From positions 17,664 through 81,663 of the forward strand of contig JH993806.1 in assembly GCA_000316135.1 (NCBI GenBank): a DNA stretch of 64,000 bases, read 5' to 3'. Positions within the stretch are counted from its first letter, which is position 1. Each line of letters starts with the position of its first letter. Source of the stretch: Trachipleistophora hominis (taxonomy: Eukaryota > Microsporidia > Pleistophoridae). The translations under genes and the position numbers were made by a program. A model generated the notes under the pieces. That model was not told where the DNA came from and searched no databases. It worked only from the letters and a program-made list of their open reading frames with translations. Below are positions 8,239-16,044 of the stretch, one piece after another.

Positions 8239-9048
8239 ATGCACAGGGTGATAATAATTGGCAGTTCACCAGCAGCATACACGGCAGCACTGTACACAGC
8301 AACTGCTAATAATAAGCCTTTGCTGTTTATACCACCCGTTACGTATAACGTACGGAATTATGAAAGAATTGTTGGTCTACCTGATATGACAGAAGAAAAA
8401 TTTGGTTGTTTGATGCGTGCTCAGTTAGAACGGTTTGGGGTTGAAATACGTGTTGTAGATCATATTGAGGTAGTAGAAGGAGTAAAGGATGGTAATGAAG
8501 GTGTTGATAATGAAGGTATTGGTGAGAATTATGAAAATAAGGATGTCTGCGATGAGAATGGTAATGAAGGTATTGGTGAGAATTATGAAAATAAGAATGT
8601 CTGCGATGAGAATGGTAATGAAGGTATTGGTGAGAATAAAGATGGAAGAGTTGAACACGGGTGTGTTAAGGACAGTGATAAAGAAGAGAATGACGGTGAA
8701 GAAAGAAGTAAAGAAATGATCGGTAAACATATCAAACAGGACGAGCTTAAAGAGGATGACATTGATGAAGGATTATTGTTATTGGAACAACAGGCTATTA
8801 ATGAATCAGCCGTGCGTATAACAGGCGGTGCCTGTAACGATAAGAGAAATGATGAGCTACGCATTAATAAGGAAATGTTGGTGGTGAACGGAGAGGAGTG
8901 TTTGGCATTAATTACGGATCATGATATCGGAATAAATGCTCATAACGTGTTTATGTGTGGTGGTGAGGAGGCTATTGTTGCAATAGGAAACGGCTGCATG
9001 GCTGCTATCAAGTGCAACGAGTACATCGAGAGGAATTGGATAGAATGA
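8239..9048 (+). CDS. thioredoxin-reductase-like protein lacking the NADPH/CxxC domain
   Basis: 269 residues from the ATG at 8239. This start is chosen because ACCC lies at 8230-8233 and the Rossmann strand begins directly with HRVIIIGSSPAAYTAALYTA. Residues 1-80 match the FAD-binding half of TrxB-type reductases (VGLPDMTEEKFGCLMRAQLERFG). Residues 225-265 (INAHNVFMCGG...AIGNGCMAAIKCNEYIE) match the C-terminal FAD segment (usual AGD...A...G.GC.AA....Y). The ~120-residue NADPH-binding domain with its CxxC redox pair is missing and is replaced by an acidic low-complexity region holding an 18-residue tandem repeat. GxGxxA reads GSSPAA, and the usual AGD reads GGEE. The protein therefore cannot be a normal thioredoxin reductase; it may be a decaying gene kept open, or a flavin- or scaffold-type relic. 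Confidence 0.7.
   Translation: MHRVIIIGSSPAAYTAALYTATANNKPLLFIPPVTYNVRNYERIVGLPDMTEEKFGCLMRAQLERFGVEIRVVDHIEVVEGVKDGNEGVDNEGIGENYENKDVCDENGNEGIGENYENKNVCDENGNEGIGENKDGRVEHGCVKDSDKEENDGEERSKEMIGKHIKQDELKEDDIDEGLLLLEQQAINESAVRITGGACNDKRNDELRINKEMLVVNGEECLALITDHDIGINAHNVFMCGGEEAIVAIGNGCMAAIKCNEYIERNWIE
8509..8637 (+). repeat. 54-bp in-frame minisatellite in the reductase-like gene
   Basis: Units at 8509-8562 and 8563-8616 and a partial third at 8617-8637, each encoding NEGIGENYENK(D/N)VCDENG. Copies are almost identical at the DNA level, so the expansion is recent. Confidence 0.9.
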
Positions 9049-9091
9049 GGCTATCAATGCATAAATACATTCTTATTTTTTAATGGGTTGA

Positions 9092-9250
9092 TCAAACTGT
9101 TTTATTTTTACGCCTATTATCTGCCAATTTTGCTTTCACACTATTTCTATTGACATGCTTGGTACGATTAAAGAATGGTCTAATATACGTATCAACGAAT
9201 TGGTCCATAATACGTGCTTTTAAATGATTATCTTCTGTTAATCTTTGCAT
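9092..9250 (-). CDS. short basic protein, unrecognised
   Basis: A 52-residue frame below usual length cut-offs: ATG at 9250, TGA at 9092-9094. The composition looks protein-like: an acidic/amphipathic start (MQRLTEDNHLKARIMDQFVD), aromatic centre (YIRPFFNRTKHVNRN) and a basic end (AKLADNRRKNKTV). It lies in a 450-base gap between two conserved genes, in a stretch of higher complexity than the surrounding spacers. No family was recognised. A stop codon lies three codons before the ATG in the same frame, so the ORF is not longer. Conservation in related species would decide it. Confidence 0.4.
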   Translation of the reverse strand: MQRLTEDNHLKARIMDQFVDTYIRPFFNRTKHVNRNSVKAKLADNRRKNKTV

Positions 9251-9497
9251 ACACTTTTAATAGCGTGTAGATATAACGCCTTTTTCATACTGAATGCAAA
9301 TAATTCGGTAATACAATCTATACATCCTCAAATACTACCAGCAGTACGATGTGCTGAACAAGTGATAAACCATTCGTGATAATATCATTTATGCACAACG
9401 AGATTATTTAAATAAAAAATCTCTAATACGGTCTAGAACGTTTTGCAGAAAAAAGTATAAAAAGAAAACACGTAACGCATTTATAACTAACGGTCCT
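9251..9497. other. Spacer
   Basis: No gene seen between the short gene at 9092-9250 and the 3' end of the eS1 gene. Confidence 0.4.
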
Positions 9498-10178
9498 TTA
9501 TTCTTCATCCTTAGGTCTCTTCAACACCTTAACCTTGCTAACATAGCAGTTCTGCAACGGAAAAATCAAGCTGCCCATCTCTTCTATTCTCTTATCAATC
9601 TTATCCTCAGAGATCTTCCTGACTATTTCAACTACGCTCTGTCCCTCCATCTCTTCCTTCACGACATCAAACATAGCCTTACGTATCTCCTTGACCTGAC
9701 TGCTCTTCGCATAGCAATGTTTCTTGGTCCACAATGCCGGTTTCTTCGTAACAGCAACTGTGAATACGCGCAGCTTAACATCATCACTCGTTGTCACATC
9801 GGAAACAGCCTCAATCAACGTGTGCCATTTTCTTACTAGCCCCTTCTGTTTATCGGTTGTCAATTCCATGCCGTTGAAAACGCTCTTTAGGTCCCTGCCC
9901 GTCAGCTTAGTGCATACGAACTTGTATTTGCGGAAGGGACTGTTGCCCTGCAGCTCGCCTTGGTTCACCTCAAACACACGACCACGCAGTTTTCTTTCGG
10001 TTATTGCTGCCGTACTCTGTTTGGTAAGTATGGTTGTACCAACGGTGGTTGTCATAAACATTGATGATGGCACCGTTAGGTTGTATACCTCCTTTTTGGT
10101 GAACGAGTCCTTTTCTTTCTTCTTAGACTGCTTCTTTGATGCTTTGAGCTGCTTCTTGTTGTCCGCTTTTATTGCCAT
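9498..10178 (-). CDS. RPS1: 40S ribosomal protein eS1 (S3a / RPS1)
   Basis: 226 residues, against about 255 in yeast and 264 in human. It is a small-subunit protein near the mRNA exit and platform. Characteristic stretches are present: a basic N-terminus, GRVFEVNQGELQGN near residues 67-80, RKYKFVCTKLTGRD, KWHTLIEAVSDVTTSDDVKLRVF near 117-139, AKSSQVKEIRKAMFDVV, and the C-terminal FPLQNCYVSKVKVLKRPK. The shortening is mostly at the termini, as usual for microsporidian ribosomal proteins. GC content is higher than in the flanks. The start is the ATG at 10178, preceded by an ACCC motif and AAAAATTTTT. Confidence 0.97.
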   Translation of the reverse strand: MAIKADNKKQLKASKKQSKKKEKDSFTKKEVYNLTVPSSMFMTTTVGTTILTKQSTAAITERKLRGRVFEVNQGELQGNSPFRKYKFVCTKLTGRDLKSVFNGMELTTDKQKGLVRKWHTLIEAVSDVTTSDDVKLRVFTVAVTKKPALWTKKHCYAKSSQVKEIRKAMFDVVKEEMEGQSVVEIVRKISEDKIDKRIEEMGSLIFPLQNCYVSKVKVLKRPKDEE

Positions 10179-10186
10179 TTATTTTA

Positions 10187-10205
10187 GGGTACAAAAATTT
10201 TTATG
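10187..10205 (-). promoter_or_regulatory. ACCC motif and AAATTT/TATA element of the eS1 gene
   Basis: Read on the minus strand, CATAAAAATTTTTGTACCC precedes the ATG by nine bases. A C-rich motif close to the start codon plus an AAATTT-like element further up is the arrangement described for highly expressed microsporidian genes. Confidence 0.6.
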
Positions 10206-10254
10206 ATGAAGTGCTGGGCAAGAAGTTACGGGAATGAAGGGTGGTTTAATACCG

Positions 10255-10670
10255 ATGATAGACTGAAAATATTGCAAGAGATTATTAATATGTAGAGGGG
10301 AATAGATTAGTAAGAGATTGTTAATATGGATAGATTGTTAATATTGCAAGAGATTGTTAATAAGAAGAAGGGAATAGATTGGTAAGAGATTGTTATATGT
10401 AGAGGGGAATAGATTGAAAATATTGCAAGAGATTGTTAATATGTAGAGGGGAATAGATTGGTAAGAGATTAGTAATATGGTAGATTGTTAATATTGCAAG
10501 AAATCGGCAATATAGAAATATGGTAGATAAGTGGTAATATGATAAGAGGTTAGTAATATGGAAATATGGTAGATAATTGGTAATATAGTAAGTGATTGAT
10601 ACTACGGTAAGAGATTAGTAATATGGTAAAGGATTGTTAATATGGTAAAATATTGGTAATACAGGTTAAG
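10255..10670. repeat. AT-rich tandem array upstream of 10741
   Basis: Irregular tandem repetition of units such as GAGATTGTTAATATG, TAGAGGGGAATAGATT and GGTAAGAGATT. They recur about every 20-70 bases through the whole stretch. No coding frame. Confidence 0.75.
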
Positions 10671-10683
10671 GAAAATCAATACT

Positions 10684-10758
10684 GTTGGACCGATACATGT
10701 TACAACATAAGGATTGTTTATTTAAGTGATTATATTAAGGATGTCAATTCCGGCCAAC
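10684..10758 (+). repeat. 75-bp block shared with 3315-3388
   Basis: GTTGGACCGATACATGTTAC, then ATTGTTTATTTAAGTGATTA. It covers the presumed promoter and first codons of the gene at 10741. See the partner copy at 3315. Confidence 0.6.
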
Positions 10759-10938
10759 AAATACAAAAGCAACAAGATTAAGACATCAATGTACAATTAC
10801 ACCACAGGTATCCATAATATACCAATTAATCAGTTGCTAAGTGTTATTGTATTCATAATTAATGCTTGGTTACAAAAGATAGTACGTAAATTATTGGTGG
10901 TAGCATTAAGAAAGAATATATGGCATGTTAGGAGATAA
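10741..10938 (+). CDS. small single-pass membrane protein (RAMP4/Ysy6-like?)
   Basis: 65 residues from the ATG at 10741. The first ~20 residues are polar and basic (MSIPANKYKSNKIKT), followed by a hydrophobic stretch at about 31-46 (INQLLSVIVFIINAWL) and a basic end (ALRKNIWHVRR). Size and order (ANxK-type polar start, then one membrane helix) recall RAMP4/Ysy6, an ER translocon-associated protein, but the basic tail after the helix is not typical and the match is weak. Its 5' end shares a 75-bp block with 3315-3388. It may be a small genuine membrane protein or a chance frame. Confidence 0.35.
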   Translation: MSIPANKYKSNKIKTSMYNYTTGIHNIPINQLLSVIVFIINAWLQKIVRKLLVVALRKNIWHVRR

Positions 10939-12476
10939 TATACTTACTGTAATTATACCGTAATACTTTATTATATCGTTATAATACAGTAATTATCTAA
11001 TTAGTCTAATACTGTAACCTTACTATACAATCTATAATACATCTAAACACATAACACCGTGAACATCTTTTATAGTACGGCACTACTCTTTAGAGAATAT
11101 CCATCATATTAACAACACGTAAAATCAAATAATACGTAGATCATAAGTATTGGCGTGGTAAGTGTTCTATCCACAGTTTATAAGACCAGAACATTCCATG
11201 ATTAATAGTTTATGTAATGAATGAATAATTCATAGGGGTATAATACAACAATGATGATAATTATCATTTACATTTTTAGTATAATAAGTATTAGTAATAT
11301 TATACTACCTTAGTATAATACAACAGTGATGATAATTATTATTTTTAGTTCTGCTTGTTATAAAAAACAATACTGCTACATCTAACAATCACCATAGTAT
11401 TTAACCTAGGACAAGAGAATAATATACTAATACTTACATACATAATAACCTATTACTACATAACAATACATCATTACATTCTAACATACACCATGTGATA
11501 CGTAGAATAATGACATGATAGAAAAGAAAATTTATATCAAAATATGCATAAGAGAGTAATACCTGTTTATATACGTATAGTACATCAATAGTACCATATT
11601 ATAATACAATGATTGTATTATACTAAGGATAATATAGAAAAGGAGTAATACTATGATATATAACCAGTGTGATAAAAAATGGTTATATATCATGGTAATA
11701 ACCATAAAGGACAATATTCCTTATTAGTATATGCACCTAAAATAGTATTTATGATTTTATTGGTGCTGTTCTTTAAAACGTAGTTTGATATTTTAGAGTA
11801 ATAGGGGATTATATCGTATGTACTTATTATTAGTAGTAAGTATGGACTAAAAGGTATGTATAGATTAACGAATAAGACGTAGATTAAGAACTAAGAGGTA
11901 TATTAACAAATAAGACGTATAGACTAAAGAATACAACCTATTAAGAAATATAATCTATTAAGAATAGAATCTATTAAGAATACAACCTATTACGAAATAC
12001 AATCTATAAAGAAATACAATCTATATTAACAAATAATACGTATGTATCAATAATGTTAGTAATGATTACTAAGTACATCATTGGTGCCTTTGATCATACA
12101 TTAATTAGTGACATTAACGTATCAATTGACCATAACAACTAACAGATCAATTGGTAGTACTAATAAGTAATACCTTACCATTGTTATAGTACGGGTATAA
12201 TTACTTACAACACGCTTGAAGAACGGTGCTTTAACACTATCTACAACATTTTACAACATTTTTTATCATTTGCTATAAAAGGAAAGGTTCCTTTTATAGA
12301 TCAGATGCTGATGTATTACGTACCTTTACTTTTATGAAGAGTATTGCTATATATTACATTGATTATGCAATAAATAACCACCAATAGCAGTACATCCTAC
12401 AATCAACACCCTTTCTCCTTATCAGCACTTCTTTATCATTTCACCAATGACATCTCAAACTTCTCTCCTTTACCGT
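10939..12476. other. 1.5-kb AT-rich spacer with hairpins and direct repeats
   Basis: No gene recognised. Contents: a direct repeat GTATAATACAACA(A/G)TGATG at 11239 and 11313; a perfect 11-bp palindrome around 11611 (TATAATACAAT-G-mirror); a 14-bp inverted repeat at 11653-11693; and a run of short AGAATAC/AATCTATTAAGAA repeats at 11870-12030. Confidence 0.6.
11653..11693. repeat. 14-bp perfect inverted repeat (hairpin)
   Basis: ATGATATATAACCA at 11653-11666 and its reverse complement at 11680-11693, separated by a 13-base loop. No gene ends directly beside it, so it is not an obvious transcription terminator. Confidence 0.7.
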
Positions 12477-12506
12477 CCTATAAATAAAACACGAACTGGA
12501 GACCCC
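12477..12506 (+). promoter_or_regulatory. TATA box and ACCCC motif deciding the start at 12507
   Basis: CCTATAAATAAAAC at 12477-12490 is followed by GACCCC directly before the ATG at 12507. Both lie inside the longer frame that opens at 12447, which argues that translation starts at 12507. Confidence 0.6.
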
Positions 12507-13271
12507 ATGCACATCAAGCCATCAAACATTCACAAGAAAGAAAAATTGGAGAAGGACAAGTTCACCATTGAAGTAACACTGCCAGAACATGTCACCATGA
12601 AGGACGTAATGTTACAATACACGGATAACTCGTACCGCATCAAATATGCCAAAGGATACGAGGGTGCAAGAGATGGTGGTCGGTATGCCTGTGCTACATC
12701 AGGGTGTATTGAGGGTACTTTGCCGTTCAAGATTGAAGAGCCTATGAGTGTTGCTAAGGAGGACGGGTTTATGCTTGTCTTTAAGAGAGGCGGTGCTGTT
12801 GCCAATCAATTGAAGAGTGTACGGGTGAGTGAACTATGCGGTGGTAAGAAGGATAAGGAGATTTGTGATACGTGTGGACAGAGCAAGAAGGAGGATGAAG
12901 AGAAGAAGAAAGGCAAGCCTTGTCCTGAGAAAGGAGGAGTATGCAGTGAGAAGGGCAAGCCCTGCTCAGATAAAGACGAGCCTTGTCCCTGTCCTGAGAA
13001 AGGAGGAGTATGCAGTGAGAAAGACAAACCATGCTCAGATAAAGACAAGCCTTGTCCCTGTCCTGAGAAAGACAAGCCCTGCCCTGGAAAGGATAAACCA
13101 TGCTCTGAGAAAGTATGCCATGATAAGAAAAAGAACGGACAGGCTGATAGTACAAGCAATGGAAAGAAGAAAAGCAAAGGAGAACACACAACAGGTGATA
13201 GTACAGGAAGTGAGTGTAACAAGGAGAGATCCAGGGATGAAGAGCGCCGTAATGGAAAGAGGAAGGAATGA
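12507..13271 (+). CDS. Hsp20-like domain with heptad-cysteine tail
   Basis: 254 residues from 12507 (an upstream in-frame ATG at 12447 is rejected because the TATA box and ACCCC motif lie between). Residues 18-95 resemble a small heat-shock/alpha-crystallin-type beta sandwich: KFTIEVTLPEHVTMKDVMLQ, an RIKYAKG strand, and GTLPFKIEEPMSVAKEDGFMLVFKR, like the RxFxLP...DG.L.V.. edge of Hsp20. A p23/CS-type fold is an alternative. Residues 111-206 are Lys/Glu/Pro/Cys-rich with 15 cysteines, most spaced exactly seven residues apart in a 23-residue repeat (CPEKGGVCSEK...KPCSDK). The last ~45 residues are basic and charged. The tail looks metallothionein-like, but its function is unknown. Confidence 0.6.
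   Translation: MHIKPSNIHKKEKLEKDKFTIEVTLPEHVTMKDVMLQYTDNSYRIKYAKGYEGARDGGRYACATSGCIEGTLPFKIEEPMSVAKEDGFMLVFKRGGAVANQLKSVRVSELCGGKKDKEICDTCGQSKKEDEEKKKGKPCPEKGGVCSEKGKPCSDKDEPCPCPEKGGVCSEKDKPCSDKDKPCPCPEKDKPCPGKDKPCSEKVCHDKKKNGQADSTSNGKKKSKGEHTTGDSTGSECNKERSRDEERRNGKRKE
12921..13058 (+). repeat. 69-bp in-frame repeat encoding CPEKGGVCSEK units
   Basis: Units at 12921-12989 and 12990-13058, with truncated units continuing to about 13120. The copies are close to identical, so the cysteine tail grew by recent tandem duplication. Confidence 0.85.
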
Positions 13272-13780
13272 ATGGTTTGATTAAAAAGTACCATTTAAGT
13301 TGTTTTAAGGGTGTTATTACTAGCAGTCCATCTAAATTATTATTTTATTATTCTTCTATGATTGTTTATAAGACTTATCAATTGTAAAGGTTAATCTTTA
13401 ATTAGTGTTGTAGTATTAATGAATGTTGTAGTATTAGTAGTAGTAGTGTTAGGTATGGTATTAGTAGTAGTTTAGTAGTAAGGGGTTAGTTATTACGTAT
13501 TAGTAGTATTATGTATTAGTAATGTTATGTATTAGTAGTATTATGTATTAGTAATGTTATGTATTAGTAGTATTATGTATTAGTAGTATTACGTATTAGT
13601 AGTATTACGTATTGGTAGTAGGTAATAAGTGTTAATATCATACTACGTATTACCTTACCTACTAATCTTATACTAATACTAATATTATACTAATGCTAAT
13701 ATTATATTAATACTAATATTATATTAATACTAATATTATACTAATACTAATCTTATACTGTACTACATTGTAAAACATGC
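13272..13780. repeat. Tandem array forming a large inverted repeat
   Basis: About 13430-13635 is GTATTAGTAGTATTAT-type tandem repeats. About 13645-13765 is the complementary TACTAATACTAATATTAT type, so the two halves can fold on each other. It sits at the 3' side of DPH1, whose coding region ends at 13781. No gene in it. Confidence 0.7.
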
Positions 13781-15061
13781 TCAGTGATTGTTCCATGGTT
13801 GTACCTCCTCCTTACTGTAGAAATCCATCGCTTGTATCTTCTCATTAAACACTTCATACGCACACAGCATGAACGTACCATAAAGATGCCCCCAATCAAT
13901 GCTAAGCCGCGGACAGCACACCTGCACATACCCCTCAACAAACGCAAAGCGCAGGTTACTCTCCTTAACCTCCTCCATATTAAACACGTACACCTCCTTG
14001 CCCATCCGCACCAGCGCATCATGCACATTACGTACGATACGGCTGTTACCCTGCGCGCCAAGCGTGCCGTTAATTATGCCCACGCGCTGTGCGCGTAAGA
14101 ATGCGCCGCGCTGCTGCGCACGCACGGCATACATGCGCTCATGATCGTAATGCTCGCGGTACATGCGCTTGTTGAACGGACAGTACCGGTAGAACTGGGC
14201 GGTAGGATTGGCAATCATTAGAGATTCGAGATGGAAACGACCGTCACTTATGAATATTACGGTGGTTGTTTTTAGCTTGGGACTGGTACAGCCCAGTACT
14301 TCACCTGTGCTTAGAGGCTTTACTTGGTAGGATGGAAGGTTAAACATTTTGTTTAGTTTGTAGACTATGTGGCGGTATTGCACTGTACCTAGGACTGTTA
14401 TATTAGGGGGATTATTAAGGTTAGCATTGGTAAGGTTATCATTGGTAAGGTTAGCATTGTTAATATTACTATTATCATTATTACTATTATTATTATTACT
14501 ATTATTATTCTTACCACACCCTCTACACTCCCCATCCTTACCACACCCTCTACTCTCACCATCCTTACAACACTTTCTACTCTCGCCATCCCTACAACTC
14601 TCCCTATCCTTACCACACCCTCTACTCTCCCCATCCTTACCACACCCTCTCCTCCCACCACAATCATCATCAATCATCCTCCTAACCATCCTCTCTAAAT
14701 GATCACTCTCAAAAAACACATCCACAAAAACATACAGCACCTTCATCCCACCACTCCCCACAATACAAGAATGTCCATAATGCACAATAAGCTCAACATC
14801 AGCATCCGTATCAACACAGCATGCCCCATAAACAACATCCGCAAGTGTAATAACACGTGCACCCGTGTTACTCTCAATTGCATCCGATAGGATTGTGCTG
14901 TACTTTAGGAGACCGTCCGGCAGTTGTAGGCCTACCTTTCGTATTTTGTGGCGCGTTATGGTTGACAAGACCTTTTTTAGTTCGAAGTTGTAGTTTGGTG
15001 GGAGATGGGATAGTGGATGGGTTAGGTTGTAGGGCTGGTCGTGTTTTGATAGCTTTACCAT
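13781..15061 (-). CDS. DPH1: diphthamide biosynthesis protein Dph1 with low-complexity insert
   Basis: 426 residues. Dph1 works with Dph2 as a non-canonical radical-SAM 4Fe-4S enzyme that transfers the 3-amino-3-carboxypropyl group from SAM to a histidine of elongation factor 2, the first step of diphthamide synthesis in the cytosol. The three cluster cysteines are in place: GACCVD at 79-84, LGCTSPKL at 256-263 and CPRLSIDWG at 383-391. Also present are LPPNYNFE at 20-27, LQLPDGLL at 45-52, VHYGHSC near 93-99, DGRFHLESLMIANP near 273-286 and REHYDHERM near 302-310; all are Dph1 rather than Dph2 signatures. Residues 134-183 are Cys/Gly/Lys-rich repeats (GCGKDGESR units) and 184-218 are poly-Asn, inserted between conserved blocks. 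ACCC precedes the ATG. Confidence 0.95.
   Translation of the reverse strand: MVKLSKHDQPYNLTHPLSHLPPNYNFELKKVLSTITRHKIRKVGLQLPDGLLKYSTILSDAIESNTGARVITLADVVYGACCVDTDADVELIVHYGHSCIVGSGGMKVLYVFVDVFFESDHLERMVRRMIDDDCGGRRGCGKDGESRGCGKDRESCRDGESRKCCKDGESRGCGKDGECRGCGKNNNSNNNNSNNDNSNINNANLTNDNLTNANLNNPPNITVLGTVQYRHIVYKLNKMFNLPSYQVKPLSTGEVLGCTSPKLKTTTVIFISDGRFHLESLMIANPTAQFYRYCPFNKRMYREHYDHERMYAVRAQQRGAFLRAQRVGIINGTLGAQGNSRIVRNVHDALVRMGKEVYVFNMEEVKESNLRFAFVEGYVQVCCPRLSIDWGHLYGTFMLCAYEVFNEKIQAMDFYSKEEVQPWNNH
14408..14662 (-). repeat. In-frame simple-sequence insert in DPH1
   Basis: Encodes about five GCGKDGESR-type nonapeptides followed by an Asn-rich run (AAT/AAC codons). The strand bias (C/T-rich on plus) and near-identical units indicate slippage or tandem expansion within a conserved enzyme gene. 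Confidence 0.85.
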
Positions 15062-15089
15062 TGGTTAAGAGGGGTAGAGAGAATAAAAG

Positions 15090-15215
15090 GGGTTAGAGGG
15101 GGGTAGTAAATGTTGAGGATGGTGGGGGTAGTAAATTAATGAGTGTAGGGTGGTAGTAAATGTTGAGGATGGTAGGGGTAGTAAATTAATGAGTGTAGGG
15201 GGGTAGAGAATGAAC
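15090..15215. repeat. Tandem duplication upstream of DPH1
   Basis: Two to three copies of a ~55-bp unit, GGGTAGTAAATGTTGAGGAT followed by GGTAGGGGTAGTAAATTAATGAGTGTAGGG, immediately upstream of the DPH1 promoter. Confidence 0.7.
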
Positions 15216-15359
15216 GTATAATTAATAATAAATCATTAGAATGATAAAATATTAAAATGATAAATCATTAGAATGATAAATTGTAAATCTTTAGATCCTT
15301 TACAACACGTTGAACACGTGCTATCATTCTACACCTACGTAGATTATTTAACAAAATAA

Positions 15360-15720
15360 CATCATCATCAATATTAATAAAGAGACAATTTGCATGATCA
15401 TTGGTCAGTTAAGAAAAAAATCAAAAAATGTTATCTCATCTTTTCGTTACTATTGATAAATTACATGTTGTTATGAAGTTCCTATTTTCTGAAACTCACT
15501 CAGCGTTCATTTACGATCAATGTCTAGATTAATCGTTGATGTTAGCAACAATTAATTTTATAACCCCTATCAAAAAATACTGATCAACAAAAAATGAACA
15601 AAAATGATTAAATTTAGGATAGTTAGAGAAATTATAAACTAAAATCACACTAATTTACCTTCCGTTTTATAAACGGAATAGTGCAGCGAGTATTCAATAA
15701 TTAGCTACGATATTTCGTTT
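15360..15720 (+). repeat. Family B dispersed repeat, copy 2
   Basis: Aligns with 200-660 and 23395-23790: TTACATGTTGTTATGAAGTT near 15460, CTCACTCAGCG near 15497, TTAATTTTATAACCCC near 15553, and the terminal hairpin TTCCGTTT-TAT-AAACGGAA near 15661-15679, which is a perfect 8-bp stem here. Confidence 0.6.
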
Positions 15721-16044
15721 ATTAAACCGTGGCTTAAATTGATGTGTATCCAATGTGCTTTGATCCTACGTGGTTTAAATTTTGTGCTAATGAAGTTAAT
15801 TCCAAGCAGTTTTCATTTTTTCTAGAAAGAGTAGAAGAATTAATTTTCAGCCTGCGTTAATGTTTTTGTTACTTAAAGAGGATACTTTGTTTAATGTTGA
15901 CATGAGGGGGTACTACTTTCAACAATTTTATCTAAATATCGTTGATAAAAGATCGCTAAACAAGTTCTAGCACGTAATATGTGCTTAACAACAAATAACT
16001 TTTATTTTACCAAGATCCGATCAGTCAGCTTGCGAGTTACCTTT
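15721..16044. other. Spacer
   Basis: No gene or repeat recognised between the family B copy and the 3' end of the gene at 16045. Confidence 0.5.

Noticed and set aside
12447..12506. Upstream in-frame ATG of the Hsp20-like gene
   Set aside because: The TATA box and ACCCC motif lie between it and the ATG at 12507.
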